A stretch of 64,000 nt of DNA from Labrenzia sp. CE80 (lineage in GTDB: Bacteria; Pseudomonadota; Alphaproteobacteria; Rhizobiales; Stappiaceae): contig NZ_WAJT01000001.1 of the NCBI RefSeq assembly GCF_009650605.1, positions 1,364,001 through 1,428,000 of the forward strand, given 5' to 3'. This document shows, piece after piece, positions 35,424 through 43,322 of this stretch (positions are counted from its first letter, which is position 1; each line of letters opens with the position of its first letter). A program made the translations under genes and the position numbers. The notes under the pieces are model-generated. The model had not been told where the DNA came from, did no database searches, and was given only the letters and a program-made list of their open reading frames with translations.

Positions 35424-36644
35424 TTAAAACCAGCCGAAGAGTAGTTCACTCAGGCCGTCCAGCGCCCGGGCTGTTGTGTCCCCTGGCTCTACAGCCGAGG
35501 CGGTCGCCAGCTTTGTCCGGTGTACAATCCCGTCCTTGCCCACAACCCGCAGCTCACCGACGATGTCTCCAGCCTTAACGGGAGCCGCCAAGGGACCCGA
35601 ATAAACAACCCTGAGCCTATAGTCCAGCGTTCCTCCGAGCGGCAGGAGCACATCAACATCAGATGCAGCCTGGAGCGGCACGTAAGACTCACGCCCGCCG
35701 AAAACACGCGCCTGAGCTATTTCATCGCCGCGCTGGAAGAGGGTCTGAACCTGGAAGTAGTCCCAGGCCCCCTCAACAACCTCACGTATGGCGGTTAGCC
35801 GGTTTTTGTCACTGGACAGCCCAGCGACAACAGCAATCACACGACGGCCGTTGCGTTCGACCGACGCAAGCCCTGCATAGCCATCCGAAGATTGTCCCGC
35901 GCCAAGTCCGTCGAGCTGCCGTATTTCTCCAAGCAGAGGATTCTTGTTGCGCTGATAGATCTTGTTCCAGGTGAATTCCGGCTGGGCAAACAGGCCATAA
36001 TGGTCAGCGTGCTTGTCCAAAATGACCGTTGCCAGTCTGGCCAGATCGCGCGCCGTTGTCTTGGCGTCGGGTTGCCCTTCGTCCGGCGCGAAACCGGTTG
36101 GATTGATGAAATGGCTTGATGTCATGCCGATCGTCTCAGCATAGTCATTCATGCGTTGGGCGAAGGCTTCTTCGGATCCATCAAGACATTCGGCAAGAAT
36201 GATGGCGGCATCATTTGCATTGTGGACCAGCAGACCGGCGAGCAGGTCTTCCACGGCGATCTCAGACTTGATCGCGGCGAACATCGTCGCGCCGCGTGAA
36301 GGGGCGCCGCCTGTTCGCCAAGCATGTTCCGATACTTTGCAGAGGCGCTCTTTTCGCACACCCTCGGTAGCGAGCGCCTCGAAGACCGTTGCGGCGGTCA
36401 TCACCTTGACCAGCGACCCGGGACTAAAAGCCTTGTCGGCGTCCTTGGCAAAAAGAACCGTGCCGTTTTCAGGGGCGGAGAGAAATGCGATCGGCGCGCG
36501 GGACGCGAGTGTTTCTGCAAATGCAAAGGTGGCGGTAACCAGGGCCGCGCAGCCAAAGAGAGCGACGGCGAAAAGACGGATGGCAGGCATCCTGAATGAA
36601 ACGCGGCGCAAAGCTTGCGGCATCAATACAGTCATCGCTCCCAT
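35424..36644 (-). CDS. D-alanyl-D-alanine carboxypeptidase family protein (S11), altered motifs
   Basis: Periplasmic penicillin-binding-protein-type enzyme of 406 residues trimming peptidoglycan stem peptides. A signal sequence spans about residues 19-43 (FAVALFGCAALVTATFAFAE). The nucleophile motif SxxK is present as SPGSLVKVMTA. The SxN position reads HNAND and the KTG position reads DGLGAGQSSDGYAGL, so both other active-site boxes differ from the textbook form. The C-terminal ~100 residues form the usual beta-sheet domain ending in a hydrophobic/amphipathic tail LDGLSELLFGWF, likely the membrane anchor. Several ATGs near the start are possible. Confidence 0.88.
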   Translation of the reverse strand: MGAMTVLMPQALRRVSFRMPAIRLFAVALFGCAALVTATFAFAETLASRAPIAFLSAPENGTVLFAKDADKAFSPGSLVKVMTAATVFEALATEGVRKERLCKVSEHAWRTGGAPSRGATMFAAIKSEIAVEDLLAGLLVHNANDAAIILAECLDGSEEAFAQRMNDYAETIGMTSSHFINPTGFAPDEGQPDAKTTARDLARLATVILDKHADHYGLFAQPEFTWNKIYQRNKNPLLGEIRQLDGLGAGQSSDGYAGLASVERNGRRVIAVVAGLSSDKNRLTAIREVVEGAWDYFQVQTLFQRGDEIAQARVFGGRESYVPLQAASDVDVLLPLGGTLDYRLRVVYSGPLAAPVKAGDIVGELRVVGKDGIVHRTKLATASAVEPGDTTARALDGLSELLFGWF

Positions 36645-36714
36645 TTCCCTGGCGGCTGATTCAAAACCTGCCGAAAAGGTCGCCCGAACCTGCGTTCAAG
36701 GCAAGAGCTATTCG

Positions 36715-37764
36715 TCAGCCGTCGGCCTGCGCTTTTGCAAGGAGTTTCAGGGCCATGCCTTGGGAGGACTGGGTGCTCAACACGCCATATGCAGCTTCAA
36801 TACGCGATTTGGCTGCGAAGGAGGAAATGGCGCTGCCGGAAACCAGTGTCCGCGGCGTGCCTGGAGCAGGCACGCGCAAAACGCCAAGGACGCCTTCGGC
36901 TGGTGCAGTGACAGGCTCAACATAGGCGGCAGGCGCCGGATCTATGGGCGCGCCGGTAAAGGTATTGGCCGATGCCACCTGGATTGTGGAGGTGCTGGTT
37001 TCAAACGCGATGGCCGGATCGAAAGCGACACGATAGCTCGGTGTCGCAGTGCTGCCCGCGGATGCAAGGACAATCGTCGTTCCATAAGGACGCGGGGCTG
37101 GCGCTGGCGCGGGCCCAAACACCGGAGCCACAGGCTCTGCGCTGGCGAAGAGGGTGCCGGGGACCGTGCCGCCTGGAGCAACAGAACCTGGTCCGCTGAA
37201 GGAGGCCAGAAGATAGCTCTCGTCCTGGCCGTCAATCCTGGCCTTGCCGATGTATTCGACCTTCACCTTGCCAACGCCCTGATCCTTGGTGCCGAGCATG
37301 GTTGCCACGCGTTCGGACAGGTCAATCACCCGGTTGCCGTGGAACGGTCCGCGGTCGTTGACGCGAACGATCATAGACTTGCCGTTGGAGACGTTGGTCA
37401 CGCGGGCATACGAGGGAAGCGGCATGGTCGTGTGGGCGGCCGTCAGGCCGTTTCGGTCGAAGACTTCGCCATTCGCAGTCTTCCTGCCGTGGAAGGTCGG
37501 GCCGTACCAGGATGCCAAACCTGTCTTCTTGTAGTTCGGTTCGTGCTTGGGATAGTACCATTTGCCGGCAATCTTGTACTTCTTGCCAACGACGTAGCGA
37601 CCGCCGCCCTTTGGTACAGGCTTGCCAGCGGCAACGACCTTGGGGCTTCCCTTCACGCCATATTTCTTGGGGCTGAACTTTGCCTTGGGTTCTGGAGACG
37701 GGGTTGACCCACAGGCAGCCAGAAAGCTGGCAGCAGCGACGACAAGAAGGACGTTGCGAAACAC
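36715..37764 (-). CDS. rlpA: Septal-ring lytic transglycosylase-like lipoprotein RlpA
   Basis: Outer-membrane-type lipoprotein with a double-psi beta-barrel. A lipobox (SFLAACGST) follows a short hydrophobic stretch, the DPBB core reads GLASWYGPTFHGRKTANGE near residue 80 of the mature form, with RVNDRGPF and RVIDLSE. The C-terminal third is Ala/Pro-rich and lacks a clear SPOR domain. The GTG at 37764 is chosen so that the signal sequence is N-terminal; ATG codons 45-48 codons further upstream would put a charged segment in front of it. Upstream of dacC-tmk-holB. Confidence 0.85.
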   Translation of the reverse strand: MFRNVLLVVAAASFLAACGSTPSPEPKAKFSPKKYGVKGSPKVVAAGKPVPKGGGRYVVGKKYKIAGKWYYPKHEPNYKKTGLASWYGPTFHGRKTANGEVFDRNGLTAAHTTMPLPSYARVTNVSNGKSMIVRVNDRGPFHGNRVIDLSERVATMLGTKDQGVGKVKVEYIGKARIDGQDESYLLASFSGPGSVAPGGTVPGTLFASAEPVAPVFGPAPAPAPRPYGTTIVLASAGSTATPSYRVAFDPAIAFETSTSTIQVASANTFTGAPIDPAPAAYVEPVTAPAEGVLGVLRVPAPGTPRTLVSGSAISSFAAKSRIEAAYGVLSTQSSQGMALKLLAKAQADG

Positions 37765-38460
37765 TTTAAATCCATTTTCCGGAGACAGCTGTCCAGGTAC
37801 GGGGCGCAGCCCGGTATTTGCGCCAGGCGAGACATGGTCCCTGCCCCACGCGCGCTTTGATCGGTCGTCCGCAGCCAACACGCTGCGTAGATCGCCCATC
37901 CCCTGCATCCTGCCGTCCTACTCACTACGCGCCGGCGGCCCCGTGCACACGCGATTGTTTACTCGTAAACTCAACCGGGCGCGACGGGCGGGCCGTGCAG
38001 ACCAACCTTGTGCCACCCTTGCGCCCAGCCCCCGCCGAGGCGCATGAGGATCACTTAAAGCGGATCTTTATTAACTCATCCTGAAGAACGCGTCGAGTTT
38101 AAGCATCTCAATGAAGAGATTCGTCCACTGGAAGACGTTCGTTGCGTCAGGTCGGTGCACAAGTCGGACCCCTTCCCGACAACCGATCGTCTCAGATGTG
38201 ACGTCGATCACAGTCGGCGCGGCGCTCGCCACCTAGTCTTGACCCAGTTGCCGGGGCGGTTGCCCACACGCCCTCCGCAGCGACTGGATTTTGATCCAGA
38301 TTTCGACCGCCGGTCCACACCCTGCCCACGACATCGGATCGGCGGTCGCTCTTTTGACGCCTGCAGCACCCGGAAACCCGTTTTCCAAAGACATGTTTGA
38401 AGCTGGCTCTCAAGGCCACTTGACAAGTCTGCCTGAAAGCTGGAAACGGGGTGAGCTGCC
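37765..38460. other. Intergenic region between rlpA and tRNA-Ser
   Basis: About 700 bases with no supported gene. Reading frames here overlap other frames or cross the tRNA and look like chance. A short palindrome GTTTAC-TC-GTAAAC lies at 37957-37970, upstream of rlpA. TTGACA at 38420-38425 is a good -35 element for the tRNA, though the expected -10 position (about 38442-38448) is poor. Confidence 0.6.
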
Positions 38461-38550
38461 GGAGGGGTGGCAGAGTGGTCGATTGCAGCGGTCTTGAAAA
38501 CCGCCGAGCGTGCAAGCGTTCCGTGGGTTCGAATCCCACCCCCTCCGCCA
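38461..38550 (+). tRNA. tRNA-Ser (anticodon UGA)
   Basis: A 90-base class II tRNA. The acceptor stem pairs GGAGGGG with CCCCTCC; the anticodon stem GCGGT/ACCGC encloses loop CTTGAAA with anticodon TGA at 38495-38497; a long variable arm (GAGCG...CGTTC) follows, and the T arm is GTGGG-TTCGAAT-CCCAC. The discriminator is G and CCA is encoded. Its last seven bases are part of a direct repeat that recurs at 39699. Confidence 0.98.
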
Positions 38551-38597
38551 TTTTCCATAAAACCATATCGTTTCCGAACCCGTTTAGCGGGATCAGA
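38544..38597. repeat. Direct repeat copy A, overlapping tRNA 3' end
   Basis: This 54-base stretch starts with the last seven bases of tRNA-Ser and matches 39699-39752 at 45 of 54 positions without gaps. The first 16 bases (TCCGCCATTTTCCATA) and the block TCCGAACCCGTTT are identical. A hairpin CCCG-TTTAG-CGGG lies within it. The layout is that of an attachment site left by integration at a tRNA gene; no integrase is present, so this is inference. Confidence 0.6.
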
Positions 38598-38807
38598 TTA
38601 TCAGACGGGCTTCCAAAATTAATTTAATGCGGCGGATTTATCCCATGGGCGTTTGTCGGGCTTTCTTCAGCCGAGAATCCAATGGCCGCTATGCGGATCA
38701 AGTTGCCGTCGAGATTAGGTACCTGGAAGTCCGCTTCCGATGAGTCGCTGCGCTAACTTCCGTTGAACAAGGTTTGCCGAGTTGTAGATAACGAGGTAAA
38801 TTAGTTC

Positions 38808-39461
38808 ATGGGAAAATCAGTTCAACTTCGCGGATATCGCTATAGCGTTTATAATCGCATCGTGCAGGTCGCGTTGCATGAGAAAGGTGTTTCCTACAGC
38901 ACTGATGAAGTCAATCCCTTCACCTCCGAAATTCCGGAAACCTACCTCAAACGGCAACCTTTTGGTCGGGTGCCCGTCCTCACCCATGGCGAATTTGATG
39001 TCTACGAAACAACGGCAATCGTCCGCTATTTGAACGCTGCTTTCGACGGTCCAGAATTAATACCAGCCGATGCCAAGACAATAGCGCGATCAGCGCAAGT
39101 AATTTCGATTTTGGACAACTACGGATATCGCCCAATGATCCGGCAGGTATTTGCCCATCGGATCTTTGGTCCGTCTGTGGGAGAACAAACAGACGAAAGT
39201 GAGATTGAAGCCGGGGTTGAAGCTTCTAGGATTGTGCTAAGTGCTTTGAACACGATCGTAGCAGAGGGGGTTGTCTTGAATGGTCAAAACTTCACCATTG
39301 CCGACTGCCACTTAGCGCCAATGATCGCCTACTTTATACAGGCACCGGAAGGCGCTGATTCACTTAAGAATCAATCAGCGCTTTTTGATTGGTGGGCAAT
39401 GGTTTCGGAGCGGGCGAGCATTCGAGAAACAGCCCCCGGACTACCCAAGTGTCAAGACTAG
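38808..39461 (+). CDS. Glutathione S-transferase family protein (accessory region)
   Basis: A 217-residue GST. The N-terminal domain has LRGYRYSVYNRIVQVALHEK, the cis-Pro motif KRQPFGRVPVL and the gamma-glutamyl site DVYETTAIVRYLN. The helical C-terminal domain includes NFTIADCHLAPMIAYF, the N-capping box of GSTs. It differs clearly from the GST at 28112-28786. It is the only gene between direct repeats A and B and its base composition is less GC-rich than the core, suggesting acquisition with that segment. Confidence 0.85.
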   Translation: MGKSVQLRGYRYSVYNRIVQVALHEKGVSYSTDEVNPFTSEIPETYLKRQPFGRVPVLTHGEFDVYETTAIVRYLNAAFDGPELIPADAKTIARSAQVISILDNYGYRPMIRQVFAHRIFGPSVGEQTDESEIEAGVEASRIVLSALNTIVAEGVVLNGQNFTIADCHLAPMIAYFIQAPEGADSLKNQSALFDWWAMVSERASIRETAPGLPKCQD

Positions 39462-39559
39462 CCCGTCTTGTAATTTACCAATAACGGCTTTCTTCAGGGC
39501 TTAGTCATTCGTTGAAGTTGCAATATCGGTAAAAGTGGGCTCGAAACGGACATTGGCTG

Positions 39560-39706
39560 TTATTCGCTTCGTGCTTTGGAAGTGGCCTCCGGCACTACGC
39601 TATGTATTCGCGGTTCATCCAGAGCGCCCAAAATCGCCTCCCAACCTTCCAGCTTTTTGAAAAAATCTTCCAAAAGGTTCGGAATTTCTCCCAGCAGGTC
39701 CGCCAT
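39560..39706 (-). CDS. Possible 48-residue small protein, duplicated and broken at 41.3 kb
   Basis: An ATG at 39706, preceded by GGAAA, opens a 48-codon frame with protein-like composition: acidic amphipathic helix MADLLGEIPNLLEDFFKK followed by LEGWEAILGALDEP. The sequence on the opposite strand at 41267-41337 encodes the same N-terminal MADLLGE pattern and, after a one-base deletion, the same LEGWEA segment, so a copy has decayed there. Conservation of the peptide phase between diverged copies is the main support. It may be the tail of a lost larger gene. No function recognised. Confidence 0.35.
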   Translation of the reverse strand: MADLLGEIPNLLEDFFKKLEGWEAILGALDEPRIHSVVPEATSKARSE

Positions 39707-39752
39707 TTTCCATAGATTGATAGCATCTCCGAACCCGTTTGACGGGATCAGA
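39636..39752. repeat. Direct repeat copy B
   Basis: Two overlapping similarities meet here. Bases 39699-39752 match the tRNA-overlapping copy A; bases 39636-39715 match 41267-41345 (shared blocks CCCAACCTTCCAGCT and TTTCTCCCAGCAGGTCCGCC). The hairpin CCCGT-TTG-ACGGG at 39736-39748 corresponds to that in copy A. It separates the GST segment from the His-rich/Crp segment. Confidence 0.6.
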
Positions 39753-39944
39753 GACGCGACTGAATTCTTCGGCCTTGTTTAAGTTGATTCGATCTTGATG
39801 TCGGGCGGCTCTCCTGCGAACTGGTTTCAAAGCTTGGACACAATCAATGGCGGGTTTGCGGACTTTTCCGCCCTTCAAATATCTGGTTTGAAGGGCGACT
39901 TTGAAAATTGTTTGTCTCTGGTCTGTGACTTGCGCCGGTGCCGC

Positions 39945-40532
39945 TCAGTGGCCGTGCGCATCTTCACCAAGCGCCATCATCAAATGATGTTTACGGTGAT
40001 GATCTTGGCTCGTCATCAATCCGAAAAATCCAAGTCCCTTGATACGTGCGACAACTGCAGGGTTTTCGCTAGTCACACGCAACGCGACACCTTCTTCAGT
40101 TTCTGAAGCTGCGACGGTCCAGCGATCATCACGAGCGAGCTGCTTAGCGTGGGCGGGCACCATGCGCCGAAGTGAAGTGATGGTTTCCGAGTAGCCAGTA
40201 ACTAAGGCGCTTATGCCATTCGGCAGATTGGTTTCCTCAACCACTGCGTCTGAGATTAGCCGGTCCATGTCCACCAAATGCATGCGGAGGCCGGTCAGAT
40301 CCACTTTGGACCAGTCCGTTTCAGGATCGGCCTCTAAAACACGCACGACTTCTGACAGAGCCGCAAATGCGCCTTGGCCAGGTTCTAGAAGGGTGGCTTC
40401 GTTCATCGTCGAACTCTGCCCATGGGTTGAACGATCCATATCGTCACTATGCCCGGTATGGTTGGTCTGCGCGTATGCGAATGCAGCGCCGCCCATCAAA
40501 GCCATTGTTGTCAGAAACATCTTGGTGCGCAT
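39945..40532 (-). CDS. Histidine-rich periplasmic protein of unknown function
   Basis: A 195-residue exported protein with signal peptide MFLTTMALMGGAAFAYA (cleavage after AYAQ). Both ends of the mature chain are His-rich: HTGHSDDMDRSTHGQ at the front and DHHRKHHLMMALGEDAHGH at the end, a likely metal-binding pattern. The middle is helical with no domain recognised. It is divergent from a Crp/Fnr-family gene across 56 bases, which suggests the regulator controls it, perhaps in response to metal or redox stress (inference). Confidence 0.75.
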   Translation of the reverse strand: MRTKMFLTTMALMGGAAFAYAQTNHTGHSDDMDRSTHGQSSTMNEATLLEPGQGAFAALSEVVRVLEADPETDWSKVDLTGLRMHLVDMDRLISDAVVEETNLPNGISALVTGYSETITSLRRMVPAHAKQLARDDRWTVAASETEEGVALRVTSENPAVVARIKGLGFFGLMTSQDHHRKHHLMMALGEDAHGH

Positions 40533-40588
40533 TATTTCTTGTCCTTCAAAGCTACATTAAAGATTATTCGACGTGCGTCCTTGGATGT

Positions 40589-40602
40589 ATGATTTCAATC
40601 AT
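40589..40602. promoter_or_regulatory. Inverted repeat over the regulator start codon
   Basis: ATGATT-TC-AATCAT is a perfect 6-base inverted repeat. It covers both candidate start codons (ATG at 40589 and 40601) of the Crp/Fnr gene. The half-site ATGATT resembles FNR-type half-sites only loosely. It could be an autoregulatory operator or a small RNA hairpin masking the start. Confidence 0.35.
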
Positions 40603-41119
40603 GTCTCAGTGGCTCGAAATCTTTAATGGCGCTTTCTCCCGCAAATTGGCAAAAGGCGCGGCGGTGTTCCGTCAGGGGGACAGCGTTCAATCCATGTATC
40701 TGGTCCGATCTGGAGCCGTCGTGCTAGAACGTCCCATGGCCGATGGCGTGTCGCTCACGCTGCATACGGCGACTGCCAACATGGCTTTGGCCGAGGCGTC
40801 GTTATTTGCTGGTACCTATCATTGCGATGCTGTCGTGCGTTCTGACGCCGAAATTGCCAGCCTGCCACGACCAGCTTTTTTGGACGCCATTCAGAACCGC
40901 CCCGATGCCGCCCTGAGCTTAATAGAGACCCACGCAAAAGAAATTCAGGCACAACGAGCGCGGATTGAAATCCTGCGCCTGCGTCGCGTTTCCGACCGAC
41001 TGGACGCATGGCTGGAACTTCATGACGAACCGTCCAAGGGTGAATGGATCAGCGTAGCGGAACAGATCGGAGTGTCGCCACCAGCGTTGTATCGCGAGCT
41101 TGCACGGAGACGACGCTGA
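40589..41119 (+). CDS. Crp/Fnr-family transcriptional regulator
   Basis: A 176-residue regulator. The cyclic-nucleotide-binding fold is visible as AAVFRQGDSVQSMYLVRSGAV near residue 25, GVSLTLHTATANMALAEASLF, then dimerisation helix and a short HTH ISVAEQIGVSPPALYRELARRR at the end. The helix-turn-helix domain is shorter than in FNR and no cysteine cluster for Fe-S is present. The start at 40589 has GGA six bases upstream; 40601 is an alternative. Divergent from the His-rich protein gene. Confidence 0.82.
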   Translation: MISIMSQWLEIFNGAFSRKLAKGAAVFRQGDSVQSMYLVRSGAVVLERPMADGVSLTLHTATANMALAEASLFAGTYHCDAVVRSDAEIASLPRPAFLDAIQNRPDAALSLIETHAKEIQAQRARIEILRLRRVSDRLDAWLELHDEPSKGEWISVAEQIGVSPPALYRELARRRR

Positions 41120-41465
41120 AGCCGACCTTCGCCGCATTACATCATTTTAGGGAATGTGGGCTCGGAGCAGCCATTCGACGATCGGTGGCTAGCCGATCAC
41201 CGACCTAAGTAGTTCCAACTTCTCGCGATTTTAATCCACACCAAATCCGAAAGCGAATTCAAAGCTGCTTCCCAACCTTCCAGCTCTTTGAAAGATCATC
41301 AAAAAGGCGCGAGCTTTCTCCCAGCAGGTCCGCCAAGTTCCATAGTACGTCTGGGCTGTCGGCACACACAACGCACCAAAAATCAAAATTCCGCGTTTTT
41401 TTAAGATCTGTTTTAAAGCAGTCAACTGCGTCATCTGGCGCGTTTTATTTTTGATCTTCAAACAC
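41120..41465. other. Gene-poor stretch with repeat copy C
   Basis: These 346 bases after the Crp/Fnr gene hold copy C of the long repeat (41267-41345). A weak match GTGGGCTCG at 41156 corresponds to 39535 in front of copy B at nearly the same distance, so the duplication may span about 190 bases. No intact gene is visible. Confidence 0.55.
41267..41345. repeat. Repeat copy C, partial and diverged
   Basis: This 79-base stretch aligns with 39636-39715 (80 bases). The last 17 bases (tRNA-end-like TCCGCC and TTCCATAG) match copy B at 15 of 17 positions. On the minus strand it encodes a degenerate version of the small reading frame at 39560-39706, with an ATG-to-TTG change and a one-base deletion. 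The third block present in copies A and B (CGAACCCGTTT) is absent. Confidence 0.55.
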
Positions 41466-42143
41466 TTAAATCTGGCCAGGACTTCTCATCTGCCCTGTCT
41501 TATCAGTGAATACTTTCGCTTGCAGATGGTCAACGAAACCTGACTTGACGAGAGTATCATATGCGTGACGCACATTTCTCGGGACTTGGACGTCAGTCTG
41601 AAAGCCAAGTTTCGAATATCTGTCCATACGCTCCAGGTCTCCAACCATTTCGCAAATCAATGCGCGCTCATCGTGATGCGCCAAAGGTTGCGTTTCAAAC
41701 GATGTGGCTGGGGCTGTAACCAAAGCTCTAACGTTGCTCCATTGCTTTTTCACCGTTGCCTTGCACCTAAGCTGGGTCTGAGGTTTGGTTACAAAAATCA
41801 CCCGTTTGGCGTCGGGGATCATATCCGCACAGAAGCAAATATTTTCACCAATATTGGTCGCGCGGGGTTCGACTAGGATTGCGCGTTCTTCGACGCCATC
41901 TGCCTTGGCCTGTGCTTTGAACGCCTCTGCCTCGCCGTCGGGAAACAATTCGCGCGTCCAATTGCCTGCAGAACCCGTAAAAATTATTCTGTCGGCCAGT
42001 CCATCGTGAAACAACCTGGCACAATGTGTCGCGACGCGGATGTCATACGACCCTAAGCCAATGATCACATCCGAAGGCTCTGGTTTGTCGTAAACACTGT
42101 GGAAATTCCAGAGGACTAGAGCTGCATCGCGAACCTCCATCAC
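41466..42143 (-). CDS. YdcF/ElyC/SanA-family (DUF218) protein
   Basis: A 225-residue soluble DUF218 protein resembling E. coli YdcF, which binds S-adenosylmethionine. Visible motifs are PSDVIIGLGSYDIRVATHCA near residue 23, DRIIFTGSAGNWTRELFPDGEAEAF and EPRATNIGENICF, the most conserved block of the family. No signal peptide or membrane helix is present, unlike ElyC and SanA. Biological role unknown. It stands alone in the accessory region, flanked by gene remnants. Confidence 0.82.
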   Translation of the reverse strand: MMEVRDAALVLWNFHSVYDKPEPSDVIIGLGSYDIRVATHCARLFHDGLADRIIFTGSAGNWTRELFPDGEAEAFKAQAKADGVEERAILVEPRATNIGENICFCADMIPDAKRVIFVTKPQTQLRCKATVKKQWSNVRALVTAPATSFETQPLAHHDERALICEMVGDLERMDRYSKLGFQTDVQVPRNVRHAYDTLVKSGFVDHLQAKVFTDKTGQMRSPGQI

Positions 42144-42554
42144 TGAGGGTCTCCAGATTTGGTGACGTGGTTGTCGGCTTCAAAAAACCAAATGCACCTT
42201 GGGTCCATAGCTCTTTCCTAATCTCGTCAGGATCAGTGTCTTTAAGTTATGTAACCAAGTGTGTTCTTTCGTTGGCCGTAAGCTTGAATTCTCGATGCGA
42301 ATTGCCGTTTCAAAGAACGATGTATCGTTCTGGAGGCCACGACATTCGCGAACATCGCAAAGCCTCAATGATCGTCCAAAATCGAAGGGCTAGTTAAGTC
42401 ACATTGAATTTCTTCGATGTTTTGTGCCCTCTTCCAAAGGAAGCCGATTCCCACTCTTCAAATTCCTTGATTAGATCGTCAAAAGAGGCGGGCTGTCTCC
42501 CGCTGCTGACCTGAAAGTCGTAAGCAACGGCTCCTATATTCTTTACCGTGTAAA
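42144..42554. other. Stretch with possible gene remnant
   Basis: This 411-base stretch between the YdcF-like gene and the LysE gene has no complete gene. The right-hand part, nearest LysE, reads like the end of a lost protein on the minus strand; the rest shows only chance frames. Confidence 0.55.
42394..42554 (-). pseudogene. Possible C-terminal gene remnant
   Basis: Immediately after the lysE stop, an open minus-strand frame reads LLVYTVKNIGAVAYDFQVSS then FDDLIKEFEEWESASFG and ends KTSKKFNVT. The composition is protein-like (balanced charge, helix then basic tail), yet it lacks its own start and any recognised family. It may be the tail of a gene truncated when lysE or its segment arrived. 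Chance is not excluded. Confidence 0.25.
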
Positions 42555-43172
42555 CTAAGAGCGTGTCGGCTGTGGGCTGATCAAAAGCAACACGCCGAAG
42601 AGGCACATCATGGCTCCGGAAACCCGTTGGAGAGCCGGCAGCTTGCCAGCAGCAAAGGCTGACGCAAATTTTCCAAACGTCGCATATGCCAAGATCGCGA
42701 CGGCTTCGAGGCCGAGGAAAGTCGCTCCTAACATGGCGTAACTCTCCCAATATGCATCCGTCGAGACAAATTGTGGAAAGAAAGCCGCGAAGATAAGGAT
42801 GGCCTTGGGGTTACTTATGGCCACCAATGCTTCCGCGCGGAATGCCTGTCCTGACGTCATTGATCCTATTGAAAGTGCATCCGTTTCCATTGTTCGCGCG
42901 TTTCGCCAAAGCGATACACCAAGCCAAATCAGATACGCCGCACCCACGACTTTGACGATGCTGAATACCAGGGCAGAAGTCGTCAAAATGACACTGAGAC
43001 CTAATGCACTGGTGATGATCATGGGTATGAAGACAAGCAGTCGCCCAAGCGCAGCTTTCTGGGCTAGAATCACACCCGACTTCGCACCATGGGTCATTGC
43101 CAGAAGGTTGTTTGGGCCGAATGCAAGATTGAGTGCAAAGCATGCGGGTATGAAAACTAACCAATCGATCAT
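42555..43172 (-). CDS. LysE-family amino acid/metabolite exporter
   Basis: A 205-residue inner-membrane protein with six hydrophobic segments. LAFGPNNLLAMTHGAKSG near residue 17 is the GP-containing signature of the LysE/RhtB family; YLIWLGVSLWRNA and AEALVAISNPKAILIFAAFFPQF are further family blocks. Exports amino acids or related compounds; the specific substrate cannot be inferred. Short, monocistronic, probably the last cargo gene of the accessory stretch. Confidence 0.88.
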   Translation of the reverse strand: MIDWLVFIPACFALNLAFGPNNLLAMTHGAKSGVILAQKAALGRLLVFIPMIITSALGLSVILTTSALVFSIVKVVGAAYLIWLGVSLWRNARTMETDALSIGSMTSGQAFRAEALVAISNPKAILIFAAFFPQFVSTDAYWESYAMLGATFLGLEAVAILAYATFGKFASAFAAGKLPALQRVSGAMMCLFGVLLLISPQPTRS

Positions 43173-43322
43173 TTGAGGTAAGCGGCCTTAAAATAGTTTC
43201 GCTGATATTCGCGGCATAAAAGAACATATTCAAGAATGTGTCGATGCCGCAAACGCTTTGACCCCACCTGTCATTGGTACAAGTCCATTTCAGGCTAGTA
43301 GCCGATTGCCCATTCGCTCAAT

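Larger units (their letters stand above)
39462..39944. other. Gene-poor stretch with repeat copy B
   Basis: Between the GST gene and the His-rich protein gene lie 483 bases. They contain direct repeat B, a possible 48-codon reading frame on the minus strand (39560-39706), and a short region (from 39535) resembling 41156 onward. The remainder shows no protein-like frame. Confidence 0.6.

Noticed and set aside
36151..37707. Long plus-strand reading frame of about 518 codons
   Set aside because: It runs opposite the dacC and rlpA genes, whose motifs and signal sequences are clear; composition is Arg/Gly-rich and matches nothing.
38192..38566. Minus-strand frames with GGIRTHGTLARS-like sequence
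   Set aside because: This is the antisense of tRNA-Ser, a known source of false protein annotations.
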